64,000 bases of DNA. It comes from Gaiellasilicea sp963730405 (GTDB lineage Bacteria > Actinomycetota > Thermoleophilia > Gaiellales > Gaiellaceae). Location of the stretch: positions 124,001 to 188,000 of the forward strand of contig CAVSRW010000001.1 of assembly GCA_963730405.1 (NCBI GenBank), read 5' to 3'. The notes beneath the pieces are model-generated. The model had not been told where the DNA came from. It ran no database searches and was given only the letters and a program-made list of their open reading frames with translations. How positions within the stretch are numbered: the stretch's first letter is position 1; every line of letters starts with the position of its first letter. A program made the translations under genes and the position numbers. Below, in pieces: positions 1-9,624 of this stretch.

Positions 1-1396
1 CCGCCGCCGCGACCGCCTTGCGCCCCCACGCGACGCCCTCGTCGTTGTCGCGGCTGAGCATGCGGGCGTAGGCCTGAACGGCGTACGCCCAGGCGAGCTC
101 ACGGCCCGGCGGCAATGTCTCGAGAATCCGGATCGACTCCAGGCTCGCTTGCTCGGCCTCCTGGTTCCGGCCGAGTCGGGTCAAGGCGTTCGTCAGCCGC
201 GACAACGTCTCCCCGACGCGCAGGCGGTCGTCGAGCTCGCGGTACAGCCCGAGCGCAGAGAGTCGCGCGTCCACCGACTCCTCGTAGAGCCCCGTCACCA
301 ACGCCTCCTCGGCGTAGCTGTCGAAGAGGCGGGCGCGCTCCACGGGATCCAGACGGTCCGCGAATCTGAGCGCCCTCGCGTACTGCACGGCCGCCTCGCG
401 ATGCGAGCTCACGGCCGCGGCCGCCGCACCCGCCGCCGGCGCCCAGCGGAGCACGGCCTCGGCGTCGCCGGCCTCTTCCGCGTGGTGCGCGAGCCGGGAG
501 AGGTCGCCCCGGTCGACGAGCGCACGGAGCAGCGCTTCGTGCAGCGACCGCCGGCGATGGGGCGGCATGGAGCCCTCGATCGCGAGCCGAGCGAGCTCGT
601 GCCGGAAGGCGACGCCGTCGCGGTCGGCATGGACGACGCCGGCGTGGAGCAGGGCGTCCAGGTGCTCGAGCTCGTCCGGCACGACCGCCTCGAGCAACCA
701 GAGCTCCGCCCGGAGCGGCACGACCGCGATCGCCTCGAGCAGCCGCCGGGCCGGCTCCTCGAGCAGGGCGACCCGGGCGAGTACGGCATCACGCACGGTC
801 TCGGGCAGCTCGCTGCCGCCGGCAGCGATGACCTCGGTGACGAAGAACGCATTTCCCTGCGTCAGCCGGTGGATCGCGTCGCCGTCCGCGTCGTGTGGCT
901 CGGCCAGTGCGCGGACTGCCTCGACGGAGAGGCGCGGCACCGACAGCCGCGACACGCCCCGAGCCGAGGCGAGCTCCCCGAGAACGACGCGCAATGGGTG
1001 GTCGCCCGCCACTTCGTCGTCGCGGTACGTCGCGAGCACGAATGCATCCGTCCCGTCGATCCTGCGGCCGAGGACGCGCAGGACGTCGAGCGACGCGGCG
1101 TCCGCCCAGTGGACGTCCTCGAGCACGACGACCTCGTCGAGCGCGAGCGTGGCGGCTGCGACCGTGCGCGGATCGCCGGGCTCGAGGCCGAGGTCGAGGA
1201 ACGGGCCGAGCGGCGCCGGGGCGGCCAGGTTCTCGCAGGAGCCGCGCAGCACCCCGCCGACACGGTCGGAGAAGCCGCGGACCAGGGCGGTCTTCCCGAC
1301 ACCCGCCTCACCGCCGACGAACAGCAGACGGCCGCCTTCAGCGCGGGCCGACTCCAGTTCGGCGAGCAGTTCGTCTCGCTCGAGCAGCGCCGCCAT
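1..1396 (-). CDS. LAL/LuxR-type ATPase regulator, N-terminal part (cut by window edge)
   Basis: This is the N-terminal ~465 codons of a large ATP-binding regulator that runs off the left edge. The ATG at 1396 opens a frame beginning MAALLERDELL. A Walker A loop GGEAGVGKT lies at about residues 28-36 and a Walker B-like stretch LEDVHWAD near residue 95, followed by helical, TPR-like sequence. This order (AAA_16 ATPase, then repeats) is known for LAL/MalT-like regulators, which end in a LuxR helix-turn-helix. That end lies outside the window, so DNA binding is inferred. A second regulator of the same design sits at 2910-5664 with only a nuclease gene between them. Confidence 0.8.
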   Translation of the reverse strand, partial: MAALLERDELLAELESARAEGGRLLFVGGEAGVGKTALVRGFSDRVGGVLRGSCENLAAPAPLGPFLDLGLEPGDPRTVAAATLALDEVVVLEDVHWADAASLDVLRVLGRRIDGTDAFVLATYRDDEVAGDHPLRVVLGELASARGVSRLSVPRLSVEAVRALAEPHDADGDAIHRLTQGNAFFVTEVIAAGGSELPETVRDAVLARVALLEEPARRLLEAIAVVPLRAELWLLEAVVPDELEHLDALLHAGVVHADRDGVAFRHELARLAIEGSMPPHRRRSLHEALLRALVDRGDLSRLAHHAEEAGDAEAVLRWAPAAGAAAAAVSSHREAAVQYARALRFADRLDPVERARLFDSYAEEALVTGLYEESVDARLSALGLYRELDDRLRVGETLSRLTNALTRLGRNQEAEQASLESIRILETLPPGRELAWAYAVQAYARMLSRDNDEGVAWGRKAVAAA

Positions 1397-1444
1397 CGGA
1401 CGGATCCTGCGCGGTCGACCTCCGCCTTTCAAGCGCCCGCCGAC

Positions 1445-1450
1445 TAGGGT
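1445..1450 (+). promoter_or_regulatory. Candidate -10 box (TAGGGT) of a leaderless RNB gene
   Basis: TAGGGT ends 8 bases before the GTG at 1459 and no Shine-Dalgarno sequence is visible. This fits a transcript that begins at or next to the start codon. Confidence 0.4.
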
Positions 1451-1458
1451 TCGCCGCC

Positions 1459-2880
1459 GTGCCGCGCCGCATCCAGCTCTCCCCGGCCGACGAGCCCGCG
1501 ATCGCGGCCGCCTTCGCCGACCTGCGGCGGAGCCTGGACGTCCCGCACGACTTCCCCGCGGACGTCCTTGCCGACGCGGAACGTGCCGTCGCGTCGCCAC
1601 GCCTACCCGAGGCGGACGAGACGGCGATCCCATTCGTCACGATCGACCCGCCCGACTCGCAGGACCTCGACCAGGCGCTGCACCTGGAGCGGCGCGGCGA
1701 CGGCTTCCGCGTCCGCTACGCGATCGCCGACGTCGCCGCCTTCGTCACCCCGGGAGGGCCGATGGACGTCGAGGCGCACGCGCGAGGCCAGACGCTCTAC
1801 GCGCCCGACGTGGACGCGCTCCTTTACCCGCCCGCGATCTCGCACGGCGCGGCCAGCCTCCTTCCCGACGAGACGCGGCCGGCGGTGCTCTGGACGATCG
1901 ACCTCGATGCGGCCGGCGAGGCGGTCGAGGTCGACGTCGCGCGCGCGCTCGTCCGCAGCCGCCGCAAGCTCTCCTACGAGGACGTCCAGCAGGCGCTCGA
2001 CGACGGCACCGCGGAGGAGCCGCTGGCGCTCCTGCGTGAGGTCGGAACCCTGCGGCAGCAGCTCGAGGCCGAGCGGGGCGGCGTTGACCTGCAGATCCCC
2101 GAGCAGGAGATCGAGCGCGGGCCGCACGGCTACGAGCTGGCGTTCCGGACGCAGCTCCCGGTCGAGCGCTGGAACGCACAGCTCTCGCTCCTCACCGGCC
2201 AGACGGCGGCGAAGCTGATGCTCGACGCGAAGGTCGGGATCGTGCGCACGCTGCCGCGCGCGGACGACGACGCCGTCGCCCGCCTGCGCCGCACGGCCGA
2301 GGCGCTCGGCGTCCCCTGGCCGGAGCCGATGAGCTACGCCGACTTCGTCCGCTCGCTCGACCCGGCCGACACGCACCACCAGGCGGTGCTCGTCGAGTCG
2401 ACCGTGCTCCTGCGCGGCTCGGGGTACGAGGCCTTCGACGGCGCCGACCCGGCGCATTCGCGGCACGAGGGCGTCGCCGCGCCGTACGCCCATGCGACGG
2501 CGCCGCTCCGCCGCCTTGTCGACCGCTACGTGAGCGAGGTCTGCCTCGCCGTGCACGCGGGCGGCGAGGTGCCCGGCTGGGCCCGCGAGGCGCTGCCCGC
2601 ACTCCCGGAGACGATGAAGCGGTCGGGCCAGCGCGCGAGCCAGTACGAGGCCGGCGTCGTCTCGGCGGTCGAGGCGGCGCTGCTCGAGCGCAGCGTCGGC
2701 CGCGTGTTCGACGCGGTCGTCGTCGAGGTCGACCGGGACGGCGAGGGCGGCACGATCCAGCTGACGGAGCCCGCAGTCACGGCGCACGCGCGGGGCGAGC
2801 TGCCGCTGGGCGAGCGGATCCGCGTCCGGCTCACCCTCGCGGACGTGGCCCTGCGTCAGGTCCGGTTCGAGCCGGCTTAA
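1459..2880 (+). CDS. RNB-domain (RNase II/R family) exoribonuclease
   Basis: The 473-residue product carries the catalytic RNB domain of RNase II-family 3'-5' exoribonucleases, which act on single-stranded RNA in the cytoplasm. The metal-binding motif reads IDPPDSQDLDQAL (Asp63, Asp66, Asp69, Asp71), with Gln72 where the classical enzymes have a further Asp; actinobacterial members commonly have DLDQA. A second conserved stretch, PYAHATAPLRRLVDRY, lies near residue 345, and the last ~60 residues look like a small S1-type OB fold. The N-terminal cold-shock domains of E. coli RNase II/R are absent, so the protein is compact. The GTG start matches the family N-terminus and has a -10-like TAGGGT just upstream. 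It diverges from the regulator at 1-1396. Confidence 0.88.
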   Translation: MPRRIQLSPADEPAIAAAFADLRRSLDVPHDFPADVLADAERAVASPRLPEADETAIPFVTIDPPDSQDLDQALHLERRGDGFRVRYAIADVAAFVTPGGPMDVEAHARGQTLYAPDVDALLYPPAISHGAASLLPDETRPAVLWTIDLDAAGEAVEVDVARALVRSRRKLSYEDVQQALDDGTAEEPLALLREVGTLRQQLEAERGGVDLQIPEQEIERGPHGYELAFRTQLPVERWNAQLSLLTGQTAAKLMLDAKVGIVRTLPRADDDAVARLRRTAEALGVPWPEPMSYADFVRSLDPADTHHQAVLVESTVLLRGSGYEAFDGADPAHSRHEGVAAPYAHATAPLRRLVDRYVSEVCLAVHAGGEVPGWAREALPALPETMKRSGQRASQYEAGVVSAVEAALLERSVGRVFDAVVVEVDRDGEGGTIQLTEPAVTAHARGELPLGERIRVRLTLADVALRQVRFEPA

Positions 2881-2909
2881 CGGCAGGGGTACCCGAGCGG
2901 GAGCAGGCG

Positions 2910-5664
2910 TCAGCTCCGTTCGGCGAAGAGGCGGGCGAGCTCGGCGCGTGAGCGGACGCCGAGCTTGCGGTAGACGCGCGTCAGCGCCGTCGCGACGGAG
3001 TGCTCGGTGAGGAAGAGGGCGGCCGCCACCTCACGGTTGGTGCGGCCTTCGGCGACGAGTTCGGCGATCCGGCGTTCGCCCTCCGTCAGGTCACCACGCG
3101 AGGGCGCTCGCCCGCCGATGCGCGCGAGCTCGGCGCGGGTCTGCTCGACCCACAGCGGTGCGCCGAGCCGCGCGAAGCGGGCAAGCGCGTCCTCGAGCGT
3201 CGCGCGGGCGGCGCCGCGCCTCTTCGCGCGTCGCTGCGTGCGGCCTAGTGCGAGCAGGGTCCGGGCGTGCTGGAACGGGTCGGTGACTGCGCGTGTGCTC
3301 GGACAGCGCCCGCTCGAACATCGCGAAGGCGCTCCCGAGGTCGCCCCGTGCTGCGAGCACGAGCGCGCGGCAGCGGGCAAGGATGGCGAGCGCCCACGCC
3401 CGGTCGAGCGCGTCGGCACGCTCCTGCCAGATGGCAAGCACCTCGTCGGCCTCGCCGAGCTCGCCGAGAGCGATCAGCGCCTCGAGCAGGTCGCCCAGCT
3501 CCAGCCGCTGTGCCGGCTCGAGCATGAAGGCATTGCGTGTCTCGTACGCGCGCCTCAGCTGAGGGAGTGCGGCGTCCGGGTTCCCGAGCGACAGGTCGAC
3601 GAAACCCAGCACCCAGCTGTGGCCCGACTCCTCGATCCGGATCCCCTCGGACTTTCCCCGGGCGATCGCGCCGTGCGCCAAGGCGCGCGCCTCGGCGAGC
3701 CGCGCCCGGTGGGCGGCGATCACGGCAGCCGGGAAGTCCGGTGCCGTGTTCACGTCGCCGAGTTGCGTCGAGAGCTCCAACGAGCTGGCCGCGTATCCCT
3801 CGGCAACGTCCCAGTTCCCGGCCCGCCACTCGAGGAAGGCCAGCCACCACAGCGTCGATGCTTCGCCTCGAGCATGGCTTCGCAGCCGGAGCACCTCACG
3901 GAGCTCGAGGAGCAATCCCCGAGCGGCCTCGAGATCGACTGTCCACACGAGCTGGTGGCAGAGCACCATGGTCGGGCCGCTCGCAAGCGGCCCCTCCGGA
4001 AGTCCCAGCTCGAGCTCGCGCGCCTCGTCCATCTCGGCGCGGCGAAGCCCGCGTCCGGCTCTCAGCTGCCAGTCCGCGTAGAACGCGAGCGCGCGACATC
4101 TGAGCGCGACGTCGTCGGTCCGCGAAGCTGCCCGGACAGCGAGGTCGGCGTGGGCAGCACCGCTCGACACCCCCTCCCCCCACCGCATCAGAGCGGCGAG
4201 CCTGAGGTGAATCGTCGCCTCGAGGCTGTCGTCTCCCCCCGCCTCGGCGAGCGCCTGCTGGTAGAGCGCCTGCGCCTCTCGTGGCTCGGGCTGCACGGCC
4301 GCGAGTTGGACGAGGGCTCGAGCCCGCTCAGCGCCTGGTACAGCCTCCGCCCGCGCGCGCGTGAGCAGGGTGGTGGCTCGTGCGGTGTCGCCTGCGATGT
4401 CGTGCATGTCGGCGGCGAGGAACAAGCGCCGGCGGGCGTCATCGAGGGCCGCCGCGGGTGTGAGCCTGAGTGCCTGCTCGGCGAGCTCGGCGGCAGTGGT
4501 GGGAGCGCCGCGTCTGTAAGCCGTCCGGGCGGCCTCTTCGAGCGTGGCGCCGATCTCGGGGGTCGGCTCGGCCGTGGCGAGAGCGAGATGACGGGCTTGT
4601 TCCTCGGCGGTGGGGACGATCTGGGCGAGCCGCGCGTGCAGCGAGCGGCGTCGAGAGGGCGTCTGACCTCCGCCAACCGCAGCTCCGAGCAGCGGGTGGG
4701 TGAAGCGGAGGCGCTCCCCGTCCAGCTCGAGGATCTGCGCTGCGAGTGTCTCGGCCAGACCAGATTGCGCCCGGCGCCCGGCAGCGGCGTCGATGAGCGG
4801 CACGGTCGGGTCTGCGAGCGCGGCGACGGCGCGGGCAACGTCGAGCGCCGCCGGGCTGAGGCCGTCCAGGCGCTCCTGCAGGAGCCGGTCGAGGTCGGAG
4901 GGGATGGGAAGCTGCTCGCCCGGGGCGAGCGCACCGCCCCGGCGCTGGAGCGCAGCTGCAAGCTCGAGCGCGAAGAAGGGGTTCCCGCGCGCGGTCTCCC
5001 AGATCCTGAGGAGGGTCGGCCGGGCGAACGTGGCGTCAAGGCGCACGCGGAGCAACTCGTGGATCGCGCCGACGCTGAGGCCGCCGACATGGATCGTCTG
5101 CCGCCGTTGCTCGGGCACGGCCCGGCGGAGCCACTCCGGCACGCCACCCCGGACTGCGATGAGGGCCGCGAGCGGCTCGTCATCGAGACGGGAGAGCGCG
5201 TAGAGAAGCGACCCGAGCGAGGGTGCGTCGAGCCATTGCACGTCGTCGACCGCCAAGCAGAGCGGGCCGTCAGCGGCGAGCTGCCGCACCGCTCCAAGAA
5301 ATGCGGCCGCGACGACACGCTCGTCGGCCGGCAACTCGGACTCACCCAGGAGCAGCGCAGTCTCGAGCGCCCGCCGCTGCACCGGCGGCAACTCGGATAC
5401 GACCTCGCCGGCCGCAGCGCCGAGCAGGTCGGCGAGCCCCGCGAACGAAAACCGGGTTTCCGCCGCCGACGGCCGCGCCGACAGCACCCGGTAGCCGCGC
5501 ACAGAGGCCGCCTCGATCGCCGCCAGCCACAGCGTCGTCTTCCCGATCCCCGCCTCCCCGCTCATCACTGCTGCACCGGGCAGCCGCTCCGACTCGTCGA
5601 GAAGACGGACGACCGCCCCGAGCTCATCCTCCCGACCGAACAGGTGCCGCGCCGCCACGTTCAT
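2910..5664 (-). CDS. LAL/LuxR-family ATPase transcriptional regulator, frame broken by one extra base
   Basis: The gene starts at ATG 5664 and encodes about 917 residues once one base is removed near 3288. The N-terminal frame has Walker A GEAGIGKTT at residues 36-44, Walker B LAVDDVQWLD near residue 130, then a long TPR-like region. It loses homology after FERALSEHTR. The neighbouring frame resumes at once with VTDPFQHARTLLALG and ends in a LuxR helix-turn-helix (LTEGERRIAELVAEG ... NREVAAALFLTEHSVATAL). Dropping one base (t at about 3288) joins the halves exactly as in complete relatives. Such LAL regulators bind ATP and control nearby or distant operons; the target here is unknown. The break is probably a sequence error, less likely a real pseudogene. 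Confidence 0.85.
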
Positions 5665-5779
5665 CTCACTGCCTATTCAAACGCCGGGGCACGGCGCGGG
5701 CAAAGACCTGAGGTTCTCAGCTTTCGTCGGTGCCGGCCCGGCGCGATCCTGAACGCGTCATCGAAGGAGGAGGACACAC

Positions 5780-6277
5780 GTGAAGCAACGCCTCTACATC
5801 CCGGCCCTATCGACCGGAATGGTGGTGCTCGTGCTAGCCATCCTGGTTGCGGCATCGATGGCTTCTCCGCCGCAGGGAGTGACACCAACCCTGCTGGCGC
5901 GCGGGACGTACGACAGCTTCAAGGTTCGGTCGTACCCGCAGGGCCCGGACGACTTCAAGGCAGAGGCCAAGGCACCGACGGACATCGTCGTCCGCCGGCA
6001 CGATTACCTGCCGGGGTCGTCCACCGGCTGGCACACGCATCCAGGCCCGGTGTTCATCACGGTCACGGAGGGTGAGATCACCTTCTACGAGTACGACGAC
6101 CCGACCTGCACGCCGATCGTGGTCAAGGCGGGCGGCGGCTATGTCGACACGGGGCGCGGTCACATGGCGCGGAACGAGACCGACGTGCCCGCCAAGGACA
6201 TGACGGTGATCATCGCGCCGGTCGGCGGGGCGTTCCGGGGCGAGCTCGACGCTCCCGCGCCGAACTGCGGCTTCTGA
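5780..6277 (+). CDS. Membrane-anchored or secreted cupin-domain protein
   Basis: The 165-residue product begins with a signal peptide or single membrane anchor (about residues 8-29, TGMVVLVLAILVAAS) followed by a small beta-barrel of cupin type. The metal-ligand motif is visible as GWHTHPGPVFITVTEGE, and a second conserved region reads GHMARNET. Cupins of this kind bind a metal and either sense or modify small molecules; no specific reaction can be assigned. The GTG start at 5780 is supported by a strong AAGGAGGAGG ribosome-binding site ending 6 bases upstream, one of few good Shine-Dalgarno sequences here. It follows, divergently, the LAL regulator at 2910-5664, which may control it (inference). 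Confidence 0.75.
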   Translation: MKQRLYIPALSTGMVVLVLAILVAASMASPPQGVTPTLLARGTYDSFKVRSYPQGPDDFKAEAKAPTDIVVRRHDYLPGSSTGWHTHPGPVFITVTEGEITFYEYDDPTCTPIVVKAGGGYVDTGRGHMARNETDVPAKDMTVIIAPVGGAFRGELDAPAPNCGF

Positions 6278-6294
6278 CGGGAGAGCGTGAGGCG

Positions 6295-6603
6295 GTGGAG
6301 GAGCTGGTCGGAGCCGGCTCCTCCACGCCCGTCTCCGGTGGTGTGACCGTGGCGAGCTTCCTCGTCGAGACCTACGTTTCAGGCGCCCATGCGCAGGATC
6401 CGCGCGTGGCAGGGCAACGCATGCGTGACGCCGCGCGGAGGCTCTCACGCGAGGGCATCTCGGTCCGCTACGTCCGGACGACGCTTCTCCCCGGCGACGA
6501 GACGTGCTTCCACGTCCTCGCGGCGGACTCGAGGGACGCGGTCGCCGCTGCGTGTCGTCTTGCCGGACTCGAGCGGGCGCGGATCGTCGACGCAATCGAG
6601 TGA
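6295..6603 (+). CDS. DUF4242-like small protein
   Basis: The 102-residue product contains the pattern FLVETYVSG near the start, RLSREGISVRYVRTTLLPGDETCFHVL in the middle, and a hydrophobic end RIVDAIE. This resembles DUF4242 (SCO4226-like, described as nickel-binding in one member); the biochemical role is not known. Two starts are possible: GTG 6295, with a GGGAG ribosome-binding site 11 bases upstream, and GTG 6349, which would give the ~84-residue length usual for the family. It lies 17 bases after the cupin gene and is probably co-transcribed with it. Confidence 0.65.
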   Translation: MEELVGAGSSTPVSGGVTVASFLVETYVSGAHAQDPRVAGQRMRDAARRLSREGISVRYVRTTLLPGDETCFHVLAADSRDAVAAACRLAGLERARIVDAIE

Positions 6604-6607
6604 GCTC

Positions 6608-7129
6608 CTAGCGGCAGGGCCGGCCGAGGCTGAGCCGGACGCGGTACGAGCGCCCGCCGACGACGGCGACGTCGAGCGGGTAGCAGCCCGGCCGCGTGAC
6701 CCCGAAGCCGCCGCTGAACGCCGTCACCGGCCCCACCGGGCCGTCGTAGGAGAACGCCGGCGTTCTGGGCGGACACGGCTCGATCCGGATCGCCTGCTCG
6801 CCGTTGCCCCCGCGGGCATAGTGCAGGAAGAGCACTCCCCGGTAACGAGCCGGCACGGAAAGCACAACCGGCCGCCCGGCGCGGACGAGCGCGCCCACCT
6901 TCGTCCAGTAGCGGCCGTCCTCACCGCGGGGGCCGAATGCGGCGAGCGAGCGCGGAAAGTGGCCGGAGAAAGCCAGGGGGCCCGCGAAGACGGTGTTGGC
7001 GCTCGGTCGGGGGAAGCCGATCGGCGCCCCGCCGGCCTCGATCCGCTGCTGACACGTCCGCACCGGCACCGCGGCTCCCGCGGCGTCGGCAGGGCCCGCG
7101 AGCGCAAGGAGAGCGAGCAGGAGCAGCAT
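6608..7129 (-). CDS. Secreted protein of unknown function
   Basis: The 173-residue product has a clear signal peptide (MLLLLALLALAGPADA) and a mature part with four Cys (CQQR, CPPR, CYPL and the C-terminal PCR), suggesting disulphide bonds outside the membrane. The middle contains repeated beta-rich patches (VLSVPARYRGVLFLHYA; YRVRLSLGR). I do not recognise the family. It is the last gene of the minus-strand run behind the semialdehyde dehydrogenase (35-base gap), so it may be transcribed with it. It faces the DUF4242-like gene end to end with a 4-base gap. Confidence 0.6.
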   Translation of the reverse strand: MLLLLALLALAGPADAAGAAVPVRTCQQRIEAGGAPIGFPRPSANTVFAGPLAFSGHFPRSLAAFGPRGEDGRYWTKVGALVRAGRPVVLSVPARYRGVLFLHYARGGNGEQAIRIEPCPPRTPAFSYDGPVGPVTAFSGGFGVTRPGCYPLDVAVVGGRSYRVRLSLGRPCR

Positions 7130-7163
7130 CGCCTCGTCTACACCGGCTGCCGGGCCGAGGTTC

Positions 7164-8693
7164 CTACCGCGTCTGCGGGAACCCCAGGTCGACCTTCGAC
7201 GTGGCCGGGTCGGGCCAGCGCGAGGTGACGACCTTGCCGCGGGTGTAGAAGTTGATCCCCTCCGGCCCGTAGATGTGCGTGTCGCCGAAGAGGCTCGCCT
7301 TCCAGCCGCCGAACGAGTAATAGGCCACCGGCACCGGGATCGGCACGTTGATCCCGACCATCCCCGCTTCGACCTCGAACTGGAACCGCCGGGCGGCGCC
7401 GCCGTCGCGGGTGAAGATCGCCGTCCCGTTGCCGTACGGGTTCTCGTTCACGAGCTTGACCGCCTCGTCGTAGGTGGCGACGCGCGTGACGCCGAGCACC
7501 GGCCCGAAGATCTCGTCCTTGTAGGCGTCCATCTCAGGCGTGACGTCGTCGAGCAGCGTCACACCGAGGAAGAAGCCGTCGCTCTCCGGCGCCGTCTCGC
7601 GGCCGTCCACGACCACCGTCGCGCCCTGCTCGGCACCGCCCTCGATGTACGAGGCGACCTTGTCGCGGTGCTCGCGGGTGACGAGCGGGCCCATCTCGAC
7701 GTCGTCCTCGAGGCCGTTGCCGACCTTGATCTTCGGCAGGCGCAGCTTGATCGCGTCGACGAGCTTGTCGCCGGCGTCGCCGACGGCGACGACCTGTGAG
7801 ATCGCCATGCAGCGCTCGCCGGCGGAGCCGTACGCCGCGCTGACGGCAGCGTCGGCGGCCATGTCGATGTCGGCGTCGGGGAGGACGATCATGTGGTTCT
7901 TCGCCCCGCCGAGGGCCTGGACGCGCTTGCCGTGCTTCGTGCCCGTCTCGTAGATGTAGCGGGCGATCGGGGTCGACCCGACGAAGCTGACCCCGGCCAC
8001 GTCGGGATGCTCGAGGATCGCGTCGACCGCGACCTTGTCCCCGTGCACGACGTTGAAGACGCCGTCGGGGAGGCCCGCCTCCTTGAGCAGCTCGGCCGTC
8101 CAGACCGACGCCGAGGGGTCCTTCTCGGACGGCTTCAGGACGAACGTGTTCCCGCAGGCCAGTGCCGGCGCCCACATCCACATCGGGACCATCGCCGGGA
8201 AGTTGAACGGCGTGATCCCCGCGACGACGCCGAGAGGCTGCCGGATCGAGTAGACGTCGATGCCGGTCGAGGCCTGCTCGGACATGTCGCCCTTGAGCAG
8301 GTGCGGGATCCCGCAGGCGAACTCGATCACCTCGAGACCGCGCGTGACCTCGCCCATCGCGTCGGAGAGCACCTTCCCGTGCTCGGCCGTCAGGATCCGC
8401 GCGACCTCCTCGCGGCGCTCGTGCACGAGCTCGCGAATCCTGAACATCAGCTCCGCACGCTTCGCCAGCGACGTCGCGCGCCACGCAGGGAACGCGGCCT
8501 TGGCCGCGGCGACGGCGGCGCCGACCTCCTCGGACGTCGCCAGATCGACCTCTCCCGTCTGGACGCCGCGGGCAGGGTCGAAGACGGGCGACGTGCGGCC
8601 GGACGTGCCGGCGACGGGCTTGCCGCCGATCCAGTGGGTGATGCGGGTGAGCTCTTTGCGCTGCTCGGTGGGCGGGGTCGCCAGCTCGGTCAT
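7164..8693 (-). CDS. mmsA: CoA-acylating (methyl)malonate-semialdehyde dehydrogenase
   Basis: The 509-residue product matches the MmsA/IolA branch of the aldehyde dehydrogenase superfamily. That enzyme oxidises methylmalonate or malonate semialdehyde with NAD and CoA to propionyl-CoA or acetyl-CoA. The diagnostic ITPFNFPAMVPMWM region, the NAD-site stretch SFVGSTPIARYIYE and the catalytic cysteine in GERCMAIS (Cys295) are all present, and the length is normal. ATG 8693 follows a GAGGAGG ribosome-binding site; a TAGGCT box lies about 25 bases further upstream. It sits 30 bases behind the MDR oxidoreductase in a run that begins with ABC permeases. With the aminotransferase at 14045 this points to breakdown of beta-alanine, 3-aminoisobutyrate or a related amino compound (inference). 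Confidence 0.9.
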   Translation of the reverse strand: MTELATPPTEQRKELTRITHWIGGKPVAGTSGRTSPVFDPARGVQTGEVDLATSEEVGAAVAAAKAAFPAWRATSLAKRAELMFRIRELVHERREEVARILTAEHGKVLSDAMGEVTRGLEVIEFACGIPHLLKGDMSEQASTGIDVYSIRQPLGVVAGITPFNFPAMVPMWMWAPALACGNTFVLKPSEKDPSASVWTAELLKEAGLPDGVFNVVHGDKVAVDAILEHPDVAGVSFVGSTPIARYIYETGTKHGKRVQALGGAKNHMIVLPDADIDMAADAAVSAAYGSAGERCMAISQVVAVGDAGDKLVDAIKLRLPKIKVGNGLEDDVEMGPLVTREHRDKVASYIEGGAEQGATVVVDGRETAPESDGFFLGVTLLDDVTPEMDAYKDEIFGPVLGVTRVATYDEAVKLVNENPYGNGTAIFTRDGGAARRFQFEVEAGMVGINVPIPVPVAYYSFGGWKASLFGDTHIYGPEGINFYTRGKVVTSRWPDPATSKVDLGFPQTR

Positions 8694-8723
8694 GCCTGCC
8701 TCCTCGAGAGTGTCGCGAACAGC

Positions 8724-9620
8724 CTACCGCGCGTCTCCGGGTACCACGACGCGCTTGCCCGGCGTCCCCCAGACCTCGCCGACGCGCTCGAACGGCACCG
8801 TCTCGACGTCGAGCCGGATCTCGCCGGCGACCGCGTGACCGACCAGCCTCCGGTAGTGCGCGGCGAGGACGTCCGCAGGGACGGCGAAGTCCGAGAAGCC
8901 GTAGAGCTCGAGCTGCTTCCCGCGCACGTGGGACGACGCCAGCGTCGCCGTCGGCCCCGCGGACTGGCCGATGTGGACGATCCGCGCACCGGGCGCAGCG
9001 GCCTCGGCGGCGCGCGCGAGCGGCTCGCCCCAGAGCGCGTCGACGACGTACGTCGGCTCGCCGAAGTCGCCGTCGAGCGGCACCGCCTCGTCGGCCCCGA
9101 GCTCGAGTGCCCGCTCGAGCCCGCGTGCGTCGCGGCCGGCGGCGACGACGTGCGCGGCGCCGAGGAGCTTTGCCGCCTGTAGCGCGACCTGCCCGACGAC
9201 GCCCGTCGCGCCGAGGACGAGCACGCGGTCGTCCTCACGCACGGGCGCGCGCCACGCCACCGGCATGAATCCCGCGATCCCTGCGATCCCGAGCGCCGCG
9301 GCCAACGAGGGCTCCGCGTCGTCCGGCACCTCCGCGACGGCCTGGCCGAGCGTCGACCGCTCGGCCATCGTCCCGTTGCGCGCGACGCCCAGCCCGCCGC
9401 CGAACGTCCAGACGACACGGCCGGACGCGTCCCGGCCGACGCACTCGCAGCCGGGCACGTACGGCAGCGGCGGGTGGCCGCCGTAGAACTTGCCCGCGCC
9501 GACTGCAACGTCGATCGGGTTGATCGTCGCCGCGAGCACCTCGAGCGTCTCACCGTCCGGCTCGGGCGCCTCACCCACCAGCGGCGGGCGCCCGAGCTCG
9601 GTGATCAGCACTGCCCGCAA
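8724..9620 (-). CDS. MDR-family (quinone oxidoreductase-like) NADPH-dependent oxidoreductase
   Basis: The 298-residue product has the GroES-like N-terminal fold (ATINPIDVAVGAG; PYVPGCECVGR) and a Rossmann domain with VLGATGVVGQVALQAAK, typical of zinc-independent medium-chain reductases that reduce quinones, enals or alcohol/aldehyde pairs. No catalytic zinc ligands are seen, and it is shorter than the usual ~320-340 residues. The start is TTG 9620, 4 bases after the stop of the solute-binding protein gene, so translation is likely coupled within the transport/catabolism operon. Its substrate cannot be read from the sequence. Confidence 0.78.
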   Translation of the reverse strand: MRAVLITELGRPPLVGEAPEPDGETLEVLAATINPIDVAVGAGKFYGGHPPLPYVPGCECVGRDASGRVVWTFGGGLGVARNGTMAERSTLGQAVAEVPDDAEPSLAAALGIAGIAGFMPVAWRAPVREDDRVLVLGATGVVGQVALQAAKLLGAAHVVAAGRDARGLERALELGADEAVPLDGDFGEPTYVVDALWGEPLARAAEAAAPGARIVHIGQSAGPTATLASSHVRGKQLELYGFSDFAVPADVLAAHYRRLVGHAVAGEIRLDVETVPFERVGEVWGTPGKRVVVPGDAR

Positions 9621-9624
9621 GCCG

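Noticed and set aside
3007..6075. A 1022-codon open frame on the plus strand
   Set aside because: It lies antisense to the LAL regulator, has no domain or sensible composition, and is a by-product of high GC content.
6306..6330. Palindrome GGAGCCGGCTCC as a terminator
   Set aside because: It lies just inside the likely coding region of the DUF4242-like gene (or its immediate leader) and has no T-tract; probably incidental.
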